Origin: Pedobacter sp. MR2016-24
GTDB taxonomy: Bacteria > Bacteroidota > Bacteroidia > Sphingobacteriales > Sphingobacteriaceae
Assembly (NCBI RefSeq): GCF_026239655.1
Contig: NZ_JAPIVO010000001.1
Coordinates: 682,001 to 746,000 of the forward strand
Reading direction: 5' to 3'
DNA length: 64,000 bases
The notes below the pieces were generated by a model. That model made no database searches and was not told where the DNA came from. It saw only the letters and a program-made list of their open reading frames with translations. Positions 1-9,313 of this stretch are shown in pieces. The translations under genes were made by a program, and so were the position numbers. The number at the start of each line of letters is the position of its first letter. The first letter of the stretch is position 1.

Positions 1-723
1 TTTAATGCGGTGTGCGATCATCTCTGCACCTCTCAAACCGATTTCTTCCTGCACAGAGTTAACGATGTACAATCCGAATGGCAGTTTTTGTTTGTTCTCT
101 TTTAACAAACGTGCGACTTCAGCAATCATAAATCCACCCGCGCGGTTGTCCAGCGCACGACCAACGTAGTACCTGTCATTTAATACCATGAACTCATCTT
201 CGTAAGTAATTACGCAGCCTACATGGACACCCAGATTTTCTACTTCTTCTTTTGTGGTACATCCGCAATCCAGGAAGATATTTTTAAGGGCAGGTGCTTC
301 TTCTTTTTCACCTGCACCGCGTGTGTGAATAGCAGGCCATCCGAATACGGCTTTTACCAGGCCTTTATCAGTGTGAATGTTAACGCGTTTAGAGGGTGCA
401 ATCTGATGATCTGAGCCACCGTTTCTGATGACGTATATTAAACCATCATTCGTAATATAATTCACGAACCATGAAATCTCATCGGCATGTGCTTCTATAA
501 CAACTTTGTACGTTGCTTCCGGATTAATTACACCAACAGCAGTTCCATAATTATCTATGAAACTTTCATCTATATAGGGTTTCAGGTAATCTAGCCAAAG
601 TTTCTGACCAGGGTATTCAAATCCCGTAGGGGATGGATTATTAATATATTCTTCAAAAAACTGGAGTGATTTCTTATTAACGACAGATACATGTTTCTGT
701 TTTTCGTCTTTCTTTTTAGCCAT
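1..723 (-). CDS. M42 family metallopeptidase (glutamyl aminopeptidase type), 3' end outside window
   Basis: The first 241 codons of a gene that runs off the window start; family members are about 350 residues, so roughly the last third is missing. Seen: an EAHADEISW motif (metal-binding His and Asp), GRALDNRAGG (bridging Asp) and QEEIGLRGAE (catalytic and metal-binding Glu), in the order typical of M42 di-metal aminopeptidases. These enzymes are cytoplasmic and trim N-terminal residues from peptides. The N-terminus is lysine-rich and no signal peptide is visible. The start is the only ATG fitting the family N-terminus, and AT-rich spacer precedes it. Aminopeptidase versus endoglucanase-type labels for this family cannot be separated by sequence alone. 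Confidence 0.9.
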   Translation of the reverse strand, partial: MAKKKDEKQKHVSVVNKKSLQFFEEYINNPSPTGFEYPGQKLWLDYLKPYIDESFIDNYGTAVGVINPEATYKVVIEAHADEISWFVNYITNDGLIYVIRNGGSDHQIAPSKRVNIHTDKGLVKAVFGWPAIHTRGAGEKEEAPALKNIFLDCGCTTKEEVENLGVHVGCVITYEDEFMVLNDRYYVGRALDNRAGGFMIAEVARLLKENKQKLPFGLYIVNSVQEEIGLRGAEMIAHRIK

Positions 724-790
724 CTTTATATGTTTATGATAAACAAATATATAAAGATGGCTCTAAGCATCATACTATAGGTAAGTTTAT

Positions 791-2335
791 TTACAATGGA
801 ATGTTTCCATGTTTCTTGCGCGGTGTGTTTACTACTTTGTTTTCGAGCATTTTAAAAGCCCTGATCAATTTTAAACGTGTAATGGATGGTGTGATCACTT
901 CATCTACGAAACCCCTTTCAGCAGCACGATAAGGATTGGCAAATGTATCAGCATACAGCTTCTCTTTTTCCACCAGTTTTGCTGCAGGATCTGCGGCAGT
1001 GCTGATCTCTTTTTTGAAGATAATTTCTGCTGCTCCTTTTGCACCCATCACGGCTATTTCGGCGGTAGGCCATGCATAGTTCAAATCAGCACCAATGTGC
1101 TTGGAATTCATCACATCATAAGCTCCGCCATATGCTTTTCTGGTAATGACCGTAATTCGCGGTACGGTGGCTTCACTAAAGGCATAGAGTAACTTTGCAC
1201 CATTGGTGATAATGCCATTCCATTCCTGATCAGTCCCTGGCAAGAATCCGGGAACATCCTCTAAGACCAGTAAAGGAATATTAAAGCAATCGCAGAACCT
1301 CACAAAACGGGCAGCTTTAACAGAGGCATGGTTGTCCAGTACTCCTGCAAGATAGGCAGGCTGATTAGCCACAATCCCTATACTTCTTCCTGCCAGTCTG
1401 GCAAATCCGACTACGATATTCTCCGCATAATTTTTATGTACTTCAAGAAAACTTTCTTCATCAGCAAGCTGATCGATTATTCCACGCACATCATAAGGCT
1501 GATTTGCATTTTCTGGAATGATTTCATTGAGTACCGGACGTGATTCTTCCTGGTCCTGATCATAGACTAATAAAGCCGGCATTTCTTCACAATTCTGAGG
1601 CATGTAACTGAGTAATTTTTTGACATGACTGATCGCATCAAGCTCATTTGCACAGGCAAAATGGGTAACTCCGGATTTGGTAGCGTGCGTACCTGCACCA
1701 CCCAATTCTTCTGAACTTACCTGTTCATGGGTAACTGTTTTGACTACATTCGGACCGGTCACGAACATATAGGAAGTATGCTCTACCATCAGGATAAAGT
1801 CAGTAATTGCCGGTGAGTAAACGGCACCTCCCGCGCAAGGGCCCATGATGGCAGAAAGCTGGGGGATCACACCTGAAGCCTGTACATTGCGGTAAAAAAT
1901 ATCAGCATAGCCGCCCAATGAAACCACGCCTTCCTGGATACGGGCACCGCCGCTATCATTTAATCCGATTAAAGGCGCACCATTTTTCAATGCCATTTCC
2001 ATAATCTTACAGATCTTTTCTGCATGCGTTTCTGAGAGTGAACCGCCAAAAACAGTAAAGTCCTGCGAAAAGACATATACCAGTCTGCCATTTACATTCC
2101 CGTATCCGGTTACCACACCATCGCCCAGATACTTTTCAGTTTCCATCCCAAAGTCCGTACTTCTGTGTGTAACAAACATCCCGATTTCTTCAAAAGAACC
2201 TTCGTCCATCAGGAAATGGATACGTTCTCTCGCCGTTAGTTTACCTTTTTTATGCTGGCTTTCGATTCTGAGCGGACCTCCACCGGCATGTGCCTGTTTG
2301 ATCTTATCCTGCAGTACTGAGATTTTTTTATTCAT
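791..2335 (-). CDS. acyl-CoA carboxylase carboxyltransferase (beta) subunit, propionyl-CoA carboxylase type
   Basis: A 514-residue protein, the full length of this family. It transfers CO2 from carboxybiotin to an acyl-CoA, usually propionyl-CoA, giving methylmalonyl-CoA. Seen: both crotonase-like halves, with oxyanion-loop motifs [10 protein letters not shown] and [12 protein letters not shown] in the N-half and [11 protein letters not shown] in the C-half; the C-terminal RKKHGNIPL is typical of this group. No biotin carboxylase or biotin carrier gene lies nearby, so those partners must be encoded elsewhere, or the protein serves a methylmalonyl-CoA decarboxylase. It starts 34 nt downstream of the porin gene on the same strand, so co-transcription is possible. 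Confidence 0.93.
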   Translation of the reverse strand: MNKKISVLQDKIKQAHAGGGPLRIESQHKKGKLTARERIHFLMDEGSFEEIGMFVTHRSTDFGMETEKYLGDGVVTGYGNVNGRLVYVFSQDFTVFGGSLSETHAEKICKIMEMALKNGAPLIGLNDSGGARIQEGVVSLGGYADIFYRNVQASGVIPQLSAIMGPCAGGAVYSPAITDFILMVEHTSYMFVTGPNVVKTVTHEQVSSEELGGAGTHATKSGVTHFACANELDAISHVKKLLSYMPQNCEEMPALLVYDQDQEESRPVLNEIIPENANQPYDVRGIIDQLADEESFLEVHKNYAENIVVGFARLAGRSIGIVANQPAYLAGVLDNHASVKAARFVRFCDCFNIPLLVLEDVPGFLPGTDQEWNGIITNGAKLLYAFSEATVPRITVITRKAYGGAYDVMNSKHIGADLNYAWPTAEIAVMGAKGAAEIIFKKEISTAADPAAKLVEKEKLYADTFANPYRAAERGFVDEVITPSITRLKLIRAFKMLENKVVNTPRKKHGNIPL

Positions 2336-2369
2336 AGCATTTTAGGCTCATATTTTATAAATGTAAAGA

Positions 2370-3602
2370 TTACCAGCGATATTGTAAACGTGCAGTGAAT
2401 ACATCATCTCTGATATCTTTCTGATAGTTTTCAAGAGCTGTCGGGGCGTTGGTGACATGTTCATTGTAGAAAGTAAACTTTACCCTGTTGTTGAACATAT
2501 AGGTGAAGCCATAACCTAAAGTACTGAATTTGATATCGCCAGCGGTACTGAGGTTGTCAGGACCGATCTGATTTTCTGATAATTTGCTGTTAGGGTCATA
2601 CACATCATAGGCGAGCAGTGCATTGAACCTGGTCTTAAGGATTTGCTGGGTGAACCAAACATAGTAGCCCTCAAAAGATCTCAGGTAAAGGTCCGTTGCC
2701 GGCTGCGTGGAAAAGCTGGTACTCGCTACAGACCCTCTCACAGAGGAGGAGGAAGCTACACCTGGTTGTGTACCTGCTACATATTCACTCTTCAGCGTGG
2801 TTACGCCAAAAGGAGAGTCATACTGTAATTGCACGTTGCCGCCAAAATAGTTTCTTTTGAAATTATCACCTTCATAAGCAGGGTCGGTATGTTTGGTAAA
2901 ACCAGTGGCACTGCTGGTATAATAACTTTGTGTATCATTTCTTACAGAACCTTTATAAAAGGAACCGCCGAAGCCAATATGGAACTTTTTACCGGCCAGA
3001 CTGTCAAATTTAAAAGTGAGGTTACCCACAAGATCTTTTTTTGAGTCGTAATCTCTCGCAAAAAGTCCGCTGCCGTTAACAACTGCCAGATCAGCCGTCA
3101 GAAAATGGAAAGCCCTGGTAGGCTGGTAAGTGACCATACCACCGATATCACGTTCTCTTGGCATTAATGTCTGAAACATCCTCGCTCTTTCGGGGAAATC
3201 TCTGTATCCCGAAGAATAGATAATAGAATAACCGAAAGGTCTGTTAAACAGACCTGCCGTAAATTTTACTTGTTTATAATCAGGCTGATGTAATTGTATA
3301 AATGCATCCATTAGTTGCAGCCCGTTCTGTGTTGCATCAATCTGGAAAACGATACTGGAGTATTTATCTACACGGTCAATCTTTAACCTGCCCCTGCGTA
3401 TGATGAAACGGTTATCGGAATTCTCGGCAAAATCTCCCCCGGAGAAAGAAGAAATTCCCTGTGTTTGTGCCTGCTGGAACTGTGTCTGCAGATAGCCTGT
3501 GATCTTGATATCATGTATATCGTAAGATGAAGGTGCGTTATTATTTTGCGAAAAGACTAACAGGGGGTATAACAATACCAGGGTTAGCAGATATACTTTC
3601 AT
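2370..3602 (-). CDS. phosphate-selective porin O/P family outer-membrane protein
   Basis: A 410-residue outer-membrane beta-barrel. A signal peptide covers about residues 1-19 (cleavage after VFSQ or nearby). The mature part has alternating aromatic and polar strands, the RFIIRRGRLKIDR segment typical of OprO/OprP-type porins near residue 65, and ends in an aromatic-rich strand (LQYRW) whose final Trp suits barrel insertion. The family takes up phosphate or polyphosphate in Pseudomonas; in Bacteroidota the substrate is usually not known, so phosphate is an inference from the family name. A 6-bp inverted repeat lies just upstream of the start. Confidence 0.87.
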   Translation of the reverse strand: MKVYLLTLVLLYPLLVFSQNNNAPSSYDIHDIKITGYLQTQFQQAQTQGISSFSGGDFAENSDNRFIIRRGRLKIDRVDKYSSIVFQIDATQNGLQLMDAFIQLHQPDYKQVKFTAGLFNRPFGYSIIYSSGYRDFPERARMFQTLMPRERDIGGMVTYQPTRAFHFLTADLAVVNGSGLFARDYDSKKDLVGNLTFKFDSLAGKKFHIGFGGSFYKGSVRNDTQSYYTSSATGFTKHTDPAYEGDNFKRNYFGGNVQLQYDSPFGVTTLKSEYVAGTQPGVASSSSVRGSVASTSFSTQPATDLYLRSFEGYYVWFTQQILKTRFNALLAYDVYDPNSKLSENQIGPDNLSTAGDIKFSTLGYGFTYMFNNRVKFTFYNEHVTNAPTALENYQKDIRDDVFTARLQYRW

Positions 3603-3622
3603 GATTTGGATAGGTTCTAAAA

Positions 3623-3646
3623 TTACGAAAGTACGGTAAATCGTAA
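3623..3646. promoter_or_regulatory. inverted repeat TTACGA-N12-TCGTAA upstream of the porin
   Basis: TTACGA at 3623-3628 and TCGTAA at 3641-3646 form a perfect 6-bp inverted repeat with a 12-nt spacer, starting 21 nt upstream of the porin ATG. It could be a binding site for a dimeric regulator. I did not recognise it as a known operator, and short repeats arise by chance in AT-rich DNA. Confidence 0.25.
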
Positions 3647-3787
3647 ATTATTGTAACAATCTCCCTAAAAAATCGTTCTGATTAGTATTTAGAAGTGTGA
3701 AAAGTTTATATCATTTTTTTTTAAGATCTTAGCTGTAGAAATGATTTTAGCACTTACATTTGAATTATACTGATCAAAGAAGAAATC

Positions 3788-4129
3788 ATGTTTCTGTATA
3801 AATATCGCCTACATATTGTTGTTGCCTTTCTCAGTATCTTCACGGTGAAGATGGCGATTTCTGCTGCACCCGTTTTTGTAGGTCATATAGACAAAAAAAC
3901 GATCAAATCGGTCATTATGCAACTAGAGCAGGAGCATAGCGCTGAAGGCGATTCCTGCAAGGATTTATTGAAGTTACTTGACTATAAGTCAGTTTACCTG
4001 CATCATCATTTTATTTATGTACCCTTGTTGCAGGATTTTGGTATTAAGAACTGTTATATTGATCATTTCAAACGGTATGTAGATCCATATCATCCCAGCG
4101 TACCCACACCGCCACCGAACTTTTCCTGA
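3788..4129 (+). CDS. small secreted protein of unknown function
   Basis: A 113-residue protein that I do not recognise. It has a probable signal peptide (hydrophobic stretch about residues 9-26, AISAA at the end), then a mature part with two cysteines (in DSCKDLL and KNCYIDH), a histidine cluster LHHHF, and a proline-rich tail (VPTPPPNFS). The two cysteines could form a disulfide in the periplasm. It stands alone between the porin promoter region and the SulP operon. Coding is supported by the signal peptide, the clean stop and the lack of a competing frame, but no function can be given. Confidence 0.65.
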   Translation: MFLYKYRLHIVVAFLSIFTVKMAISAAPVFVGHIDKKTIKSVIMQLEQEHSAEGDSCKDLLKLLDYKSVYLHHHFIYVPLLQDFGIKNCYIDHFKRYVDPYHPSVPTPPPNFS

Positions 4130-4223
4130 TTATACTATAACAGGCTCATTGTAGCTTTAAATTAACGAAATAGGAATTTTGACTAATGAAGTGTTAGTCT
4201 CTCAGGAATAATTATGCAATGTT

Positions 4224-5828
4224 ATGCAGAATGAAAGCTCCGTCTTCTCAAAGGCTGGATTGAAGAAGTATATATTAAAAAAGAATTTGAAGCGCGATTT
4301 ACCAGCAAGTATAGTCGTGTTTCTTGTCGCCCTCCCCTTATGTCTGGGTATTGCACTGGCTTCTAATGCACCTTTATTTGCCGGTATAGTTACCGGTGTA
4401 ATCGGTGGAATTGTGGTGGCCAGTATCAGCGGCTCTCAATTGAGTGTGAGCGGGCCTGCTGCCGGTCTGACTGTAATTGTACTGGGCGCTATTGCCCATC
4501 TGGGCAGCTATCAGACTTTCCTCCTTGCGGTCATGCTTGCCGGTTTCATGCAGGTGATACTGGGCTTTATTAAGGCCGGAACGATAGGGAACTATTTTCC
4601 GTCAAGTGTAATTGAGGGGATGCTGGCTGCAATCGGACTGATTCTTATCCTTAAACAGCTGCCGCATGCTTTGGGCGTCGACATCGGTTTTCTGGATGAA
4701 AGCGTATTTGAGGAAAACAGTGGAGATGTGATGGCAATTGTAACCCAGGCCCTGAAGCAATTTAACCTGGCTGCAATCGTGATCAGTGTTTTTGCAATAG
4801 CTACGCTGCTGTTCTGGCCCAGGATTAAAGCTATAAGTGTGGTGCCTGCACCATTAGTTGTTGTGGCATTGGGAATCGGCTTAAGTTTTGTTTTTAAGAA
4901 CAGTGATTACGCACTTAGAGCAGATCAACTGGTAAAAATTCCGGAAGTCGGAAGTTTTACCGAATTTTCGGGGCTGTTCAAAATGCCGGATTTTGCTGCC
5001 ATTACGAGAGGCGATGTGTGGAAAGTAGCTGTCACTATTGCTATTGTGGCCAGTCTGGAAACTTTACTCAGTATAGAAGCGATAGATAAGATTGATCCGA
5101 TTAAGCGGACTTCTCCAACAAACAGGGAGTTGGTTGCGCAGGGGATTGGTAATATGACAAGCGGACTATTAGGCGGTTTACCTATGACCTCGGTAATTGT
5201 GCGTAGTTCTGCTAACGTGAATGCAGGGGGACGGACTAAAATGTCTGCCATATTTCATGGTAGCTGGTTATTGCTGTCATTCCTGTTTATTCCCGGGTTG
5301 ATTAATATGATTCCTTTAGCCTGTCTGGCGGCAATATTGCTGGTTACAGGCTATAAATTAACACGTATCAGTTTATTTAAACATATGTACCATAAAGGTT
5401 GGGATCAGTTTGTACCCTTCGTGGTTACAGTGGTTGCCGTATTACTGACGGATTTATTGAAAGGTGTAGCGATAGGAATGCTGCTGTCGGTTTTCTATCT
5501 GCTGCGAACAAATATGAGAAATCCTTTCTTTTACAAAATACAGGAAGATGGAAATCAGAAGAACCTGCGGATTAAACTGGCAGAAGAGGTTTCTTTTCTT
5601 AATAAAGCTGCAATTCAGGTAGTGCTGAACAATATTCCTAAGGAAACCAATGTTATTATTGATGGAAGTAATTCAAGATATATAGATCCGGATGTGTTGG
5701 AAACGATCTTTAATTTCAGACATTACGCCTATACAAAAGGAATTGTGGTTACATTAGAAGATATAAAAGAGCATTACCGGGTGCCAAAATTAACAGATAA
5801 AATTATTAAAGACATTAACAAAATATAA
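4224..5828 (+). CDS. SulP family inorganic anion transporter, probable bicarbonate carrier
   Basis: A 534-residue inner-membrane protein with about 12 hydrophobic segments between residues 28 and 435, followed by a cytoplasmic STAS domain (about 440-530). The N-terminal part has the SulP signature region (PASIVVFLVALPLCLGIALA) and SVSGPAAGLTVIV. SulP proteins move sulfate, bicarbonate or other anions. The next gene, five bases downstream, is a beta-carbonic anhydrase. This common SulP plus carbonic anhydrase pairing favours bicarbonate as the substrate (inference). Length is normal and no key segment is missing. Confidence 0.93.
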   Translation: MQNESSVFSKAGLKKYILKKNLKRDLPASIVVFLVALPLCLGIALASNAPLFAGIVTGVIGGIVVASISGSQLSVSGPAAGLTVIVLGAIAHLGSYQTFLLAVMLAGFMQVILGFIKAGTIGNYFPSSVIEGMLAAIGLILILKQLPHALGVDIGFLDESVFEENSGDVMAIVTQALKQFNLAAIVISVFAIATLLFWPRIKAISVVPAPLVVVALGIGLSFVFKNSDYALRADQLVKIPEVGSFTEFSGLFKMPDFAAITRGDVWKVAVTIAIVASLETLLSIEAIDKIDPIKRTSPTNRELVAQGIGNMTSGLLGGLPMTSVIVRSSANVNAGGRTKMSAIFHGSWLLLSFLFIPGLINMIPLACLAAILLVTGYKLTRISLFKHMYHKGWDQFVPFVVTVVAVLLTDLLKGVAIGMLLSVFYLLRTNMRNPFFYKIQEDGNQKNLRIKLAEEVSFLNKAAIQVVLNNIPKETNVIIDGSNSRYIDPDVLETIFNFRHYAYTKGIVVTLEDIKEHYRVPKLTDKIIKDINKI

Positions 5829-5833
5829 AATAT

Positions 5834-6508
5834 ATGTGCGCAAAATCAACATTACACACACACGAGATTACATACGAAAGTTTATTAGAAGGTAATAAAG
5901 AATGGGTGGCCGCTACATTGGCTGAAGACCCTACTTTCTTTGATCGTTTATCTGCGGGACAGAAACCGCCGGTTTTATGGATCGGCTGTTCAGACAGCAG
6001 GGTGCCGGCCAACCAGATTACTAATACCAATCCGGGGGACATTTTTGTTCACCGTAATATTGCCAATGTAGTTGTGCATACCGATATGAACATGTTAAGC
6101 GTATTGGATTATGCTGTAAATGTTCTGGAAGTTGAACATGTGATTGTTTGCGGCCATTACGGATGCGGTGGTGTACAGGCAGCTATGGCAAATTCGCAGT
6201 TCGGAATAATTGACAACTGGTTGAGGAATATTAAAGATACCTACCGTCTGCATAATGATGAGCTTGCTAATATTGCTGATGAGAAAACGCGATTTGACAG
6301 ACTTGTTGAACTGAATGTTATCGAAGGCGTTTTCAATCTGACTAAAACATCAATTGTTCAAAACAGGTGGTCAAATGGTAAAAAGTTGGGCATTCATGGA
6401 TGGGTCTATAGTCTGCAAACAGGACTTATTACAGATCTGAAAGTTACCAGTCAATCCAATGACAATATCTCTTCTGTATTCAGGGTTCACGAAAAGAAAG
6501 AAAGTTAA
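5834..6508 (+). CDS. beta-class carbonic anhydrase
   Basis: A 224-residue cytoplasmic zinc enzyme that interconverts CO2 and bicarbonate. Zinc ligands are visible: Cys52 and the Asp54-Arg56 dyad in GCSDSRV, then His108 and Cys111 in GHYGCGGV. The length matches Can/CynT-type enzymes. It begins 5 nt after the SulP transporter stop, so the two form one operon in which bicarbonate entering through SulP can be equilibrated with CO2 for carboxylases. A strong hairpin terminator follows 21 nt after the stop. Confidence 0.96.
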   Translation: MCAKSTLHTHEITYESLLEGNKEWVAATLAEDPTFFDRLSAGQKPPVLWIGCSDSRVPANQITNTNPGDIFVHRNIANVVVHTDMNMLSVLDYAVNVLEVEHVIVCGHYGCGGVQAAMANSQFGIIDNWLRNIKDTYRLHNDELANIADEKTRFDRLVELNVIEGVFNLTKTSIVQNRWSNGKKLGIHGWVYSLQTGLITDLKVTSQSNDNISSVFRVHEKKES

Positions 6509-6529
6509 ATGTTTAATGACATAAAAAAA

Positions 6530-6556
6530 CCGGCATATCAATATGCCGGTTTTTTT
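6530..6556. terminator. bidirectional rho-independent terminator
   Basis: A perfect 8-bp stem CCGGCATA / TATGCCGG with a 4-nt loop (6530-6549). It has seven T after it on the plus strand and seven A before it, so it can stop both the carbonic anhydrase transcript and the facing pruA transcript. Confidence 0.92.
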
Positions 6557-6566
6557 ATAGCTATGC

Positions 6567-8195
6567 TTATCCTAAGAAAGGATAACGGTAGTCTTTTGGC
6601 GGATCAAATGATTCTTTAATGGTACGTGGAGAAACCCAGCGTAATAAATTGATCATTGAACCAGCCTTATCGTTAGTTCCGGAACCTCTGGCACCACCAA
6701 ATGGCTGTTGTCCAACTACAGCTCCTGTACATTTATCATTGATATAGAAGTTCCCTGCAGCATTACGCAATGCAATACTTGCCTGCTCTATCGCATAACG
6801 GTCCTGAGCTATTACAGCACCAGTCAGCGCATAAATAGATGTGTTATCTATCACCTCCAGGATCTGATCGAATTCAGCATCATCATATACATAAACTGTC
6901 AGTACCGGGCCGAACAGCTCTTCACACATGGTTGTATATTTAGGATCATCTACTACCAAAACTGTAGGCTCAATGAAGTAACCCTTAGTTTTATCGTAAT
7001 TTCCACCTGCAATAATTTCCACTCCTGCATCACTTTTAGCCTGATCAATGTATTTTGCCAGTTTATCAAAAGAACGTTCGTCGATTACTGCATTGATGAA
7101 ATTACTGAGATCTTCAGTACCACCCATTTTAAAAGTAGCTAAATCACGCAGCATCAATTCTTTGATTTGAGGCCACAGGCTTTTAGCAATATATGTTCTG
7201 GAAGCAGCTGAACATTTTTGTCCCTGATATTCAAATGCACCGCGTAAAATAGCTGTACTTGAAACTTCAGCATCGGCTGATCCATGAACAAGAATGAAGT
7301 CCTTACCACCGGTTTCCCCAACAATACGCGGGTACGTTTTGTATTTATGAATATTGGTCCCGATCGTTTTCCATATATTCTGGAAAACAGCAGTAGATCC
7401 GGTAAAATGGATACCTGCAAAATGAGGATCGTTAAATATAACTTCTCCGGCTTCAGGGCCGTCAACATATACAAGGTTGATTACACCATCAGGTAAACCA
7501 GCTTCTCTGAAAATCTCCATTAATAAATTCGCAGCATACACTTGCGTATCTGCTGGTTTCCATACCACCACATTACCCATCATCGCTACTGAAGCTGGTA
7601 AATTGGCTGCGATCGCCGTAAAGTTAAATGGAGTAAGTGCGAAAACAAATCCTTCAAGCGGACGCTGTTCAACTCTGTTCCATACGCCTCTCGGTGAAAC
7701 TGGAGGTTGCTGTTTATAAATATCAACCATATAACTTACGTTAAAACGGAGGAAATCTATCAGTTCGCATGCGGCATCAATTTCTGCCTGGTAAGCATTT
7801 TTTGACTGCCCCAGCATGGTTGCTGCATTCAATTTATAACGGTATGGACCAGCAATTAAATCTGCAGCCTTTAAGAATATTGCAGCGCGGTGTTCCCATG
7901 CCATATTTTCCCATTTAGCTTTTGCAGCTAAAGCAGTATCAATTGCCTGCTGAACATGTGTTTTGTCTCCGATACTGTAAGTAGCTAAAATATGCTGGTG
8001 ATCGTGGGGTGGAGAAACTTTCCCTTTTTTATCTGTATGAACTTGCTCTCCATTGATGTACATCGGAATGGACAGCTGTTTTGAGCGTGCTTCTTTTAAA
8101 GCAGCCTCTAAAAGTTCGCGTTCTTTACTCCCAGGGGCATAACCTAAAGTAGGTTCATTTACCGGTACTGGTACGTTAAAAAATCCTTTAACCAT
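6567..8195 (-). CDS. pruA: L-glutamate gamma-semialdehyde dehydrogenase (1-pyrroline-5-carboxylate dehydrogenase)
   Basis: A 542-residue NAD-dependent aldehyde dehydrogenase that oxidises glutamate semialdehyde to glutamate in proline and arginine breakdown. Seen: catalytic Cys328 in YQGQKCSAASR, general-base Glu294 in GETGGKDF, the GSTAVF nucleotide-binding turn at about 266-271, and the FNFTAIAANLP region near 190-200. The length and the C-terminal SPRTIKE segment match the stand-alone P5CDH type found in Bacteroidota and eukaryotes, rather than the PutA fusion. No proline dehydrogenase is adjacent. A TATCTTTG -7 box lies 22 nt upstream of the start. Confidence 0.95.
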   Translation of the reverse strand: MVKGFFNVPVPVNEPTLGYAPGSKERELLEAALKEARSKQLSIPMYINGEQVHTDKKGKVSPPHDHQHILATYSIGDKTHVQQAIDTALAAKAKWENMAWEHRAAIFLKAADLIAGPYRYKLNAATMLGQSKNAYQAEIDAACELIDFLRFNVSYMVDIYKQQPPVSPRGVWNRVEQRPLEGFVFALTPFNFTAIAANLPASVAMMGNVVVWKPADTQVYAANLLMEIFREAGLPDGVINLVYVDGPEAGEVIFNDPHFAGIHFTGSTAVFQNIWKTIGTNIHKYKTYPRIVGETGGKDFILVHGSADAEVSSTAILRGAFEYQGQKCSAASRTYIAKSLWPQIKELMLRDLATFKMGGTEDLSNFINAVIDERSFDKLAKYIDQAKSDAGVEIIAGGNYDKTKGYFIEPTVLVVDDPKYTTMCEELFGPVLTVYVYDDAEFDQILEVIDNTSIYALTGAVIAQDRYAIEQASIALRNAAGNFYINDKCTGAVVGQQPFGGARGSGTNDKAGSMINLLRWVSPRTIKESFDPPKDYRYPFLG

Positions 8196-8212
8196 GATAT
8201 TAAAATTGTTGT

Positions 8213-8244
8213 TTGTGCAAAGATAGTTTTTTATCCTATTTTTG
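8213..8244 (+). promoter_or_regulatory. Bacteroidota-type promoter of the lpxK operon
   Basis: TTG at 8213-8215, a 21-nt spacer, then TATTTTTG at 8237-8244, ten bases before the lpxK ATG. This fits the Bacteroidota sigma-factor consensus TTG-N19-21-TAnnTTTG. The divergent pruA gene has its own TATCTTTG box (8225-8218 on the minus strand), so the two promoters overlap back to back. Confidence 0.65.
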
Positions 8245-8254
8245 ATTCCATAGC

Positions 8255-9313
8255 ATGATTAAATACTTTCGACTCCTCTTACTGCCTTTTTCTTTGATCT
8301 ACGGATTGGTGGTTCTCCTGAGAAATAAGATGTACGATTTCGGCCTTTTTAAGTCCGCCTCGTTTGACCTGCCGGTTATCTGCGTAGGAAATCTTGTTGT
8401 TGGCGGTTCCGGAAAAAGTCCGGTAACAGAATATCTGGTCAGACTCCTTTCGGATTATAAAATCGCCATATTGAGCAGGGGATATGGCCGTGAAACGAAA
8501 GGGTTTTTATACGCAGATGAGCATTCCACCGCAAAGTCTGTTGGCGATGAGCCACTTCAGTTTTACCATAAATTTCCACACATTACGGTAGCGGTTTGTG
8601 AAGATCGGGTAACAGGAATCAACAGGCTGAAAGATAGTCATGAATTGATTATTCTGGATGATGCTTATCAGCACAGGAAGGTGAAACCAGGCTTAAGCAT
8701 TTTGCTTTTTGAGTTTCAGCAATTCTTTTCCCCTCAGTTCCTGCTGCCGGCGGGTAATTTACGCGAACCTTATCATGGTTATCAGCGTGCAGATATTTTG
8801 CTCGTAACAAAAGCACCGGAATCCTTATTGCCGGCGCAAAAAAAGAAGTGTTTATCGCGCTTCAGTAAAAGTGTGGAAGATAAACTTTTTTTCTCCTCTA
8901 TTCAATATGGCGACCTGAAAAGTATTGGTGGAGATGAAACCTTATCCTGTGAACAGATCAATGGAAAAACTGTGTTTTTACTGACCGGAATTGCCAATCC
9001 TAAACCCTTAGTGAATTATCTCCAGCGCTTTTCTGCTGTTATGATACACCATGATTATCCCGATCATCATCAGTTTAGTTCAGGTAATTTAATTAAATTG
9101 GTTGACGCGTTTGCAAGGCATCCTGCAAAAGAAAAGATCATTATTACAACAGAAAAGGATGCGCAACGTTTATTTGATGTTACAATCAAAGAATTACTGT
9201 TAAATTTGCCCGTATTTTATTTACCGATCAAAATATCTGTTAAGGCAGATGAACAAACTAAATTTGATCAAAAGATTTTAAACTATGTTTCAGACACTGC
9301 ACGAAACCGTTGA
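8255..9313 (+). CDS. lpxK: tetraacyldisaccharide 4'-kinase
   Basis: A 352-residue inner-membrane kinase that adds the 4'-phosphate to the lipid A precursor in the Raetz pathway. Seen: an N-terminal membrane anchor (about residues 5-22), a P-loop GNLVVGGSGKSP at 45-56 with the unusual early position typical of LpxK, the LSRGYGR motif, the LDDAYQHR motif and the PAGNLREP motif. The length is normal. The last 29 bases overlap the start of the purine nucleoside phosphorylase gene, so the two are co-translated. Confidence 0.95.
   Translation: MIKYFRLLLLPFSLIYGLVVLLRNKMYDFGLFKSASFDLPVICVGNLVVGGSGKSPVTEYLVRLLSDYKIAILSRGYGRETKGFLYADEHSTAKSVGDEPLQFYHKFPHITVAVCEDRVTGINRLKDSHELIILDDAYQHRKVKPGLSILLFEFQQFFSPQFLLPAGNLREPYHGYQRADILLVTKAPESLLPAQKKKCLSRFSKSVEDKLFFSSIQYGDLKSIGGDETLSCEQINGKTVFLLTGIANPKPLVNYLQRFSAVMIHHDYPDHHQFSSGNLIKLVDAFARHPAKEKIIITTEKDAQRLFDVTIKELLLNLPVFYLPIKISVKADEQTKFDQKILNYVSDTARNR

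Noticed and set aside
6708..7719. Long frames opposite pruA
   Set aside because: They lie wholly inside a strongly supported dehydrogenase gene and their products are Cys/Ile/Ser-rich with no motif.
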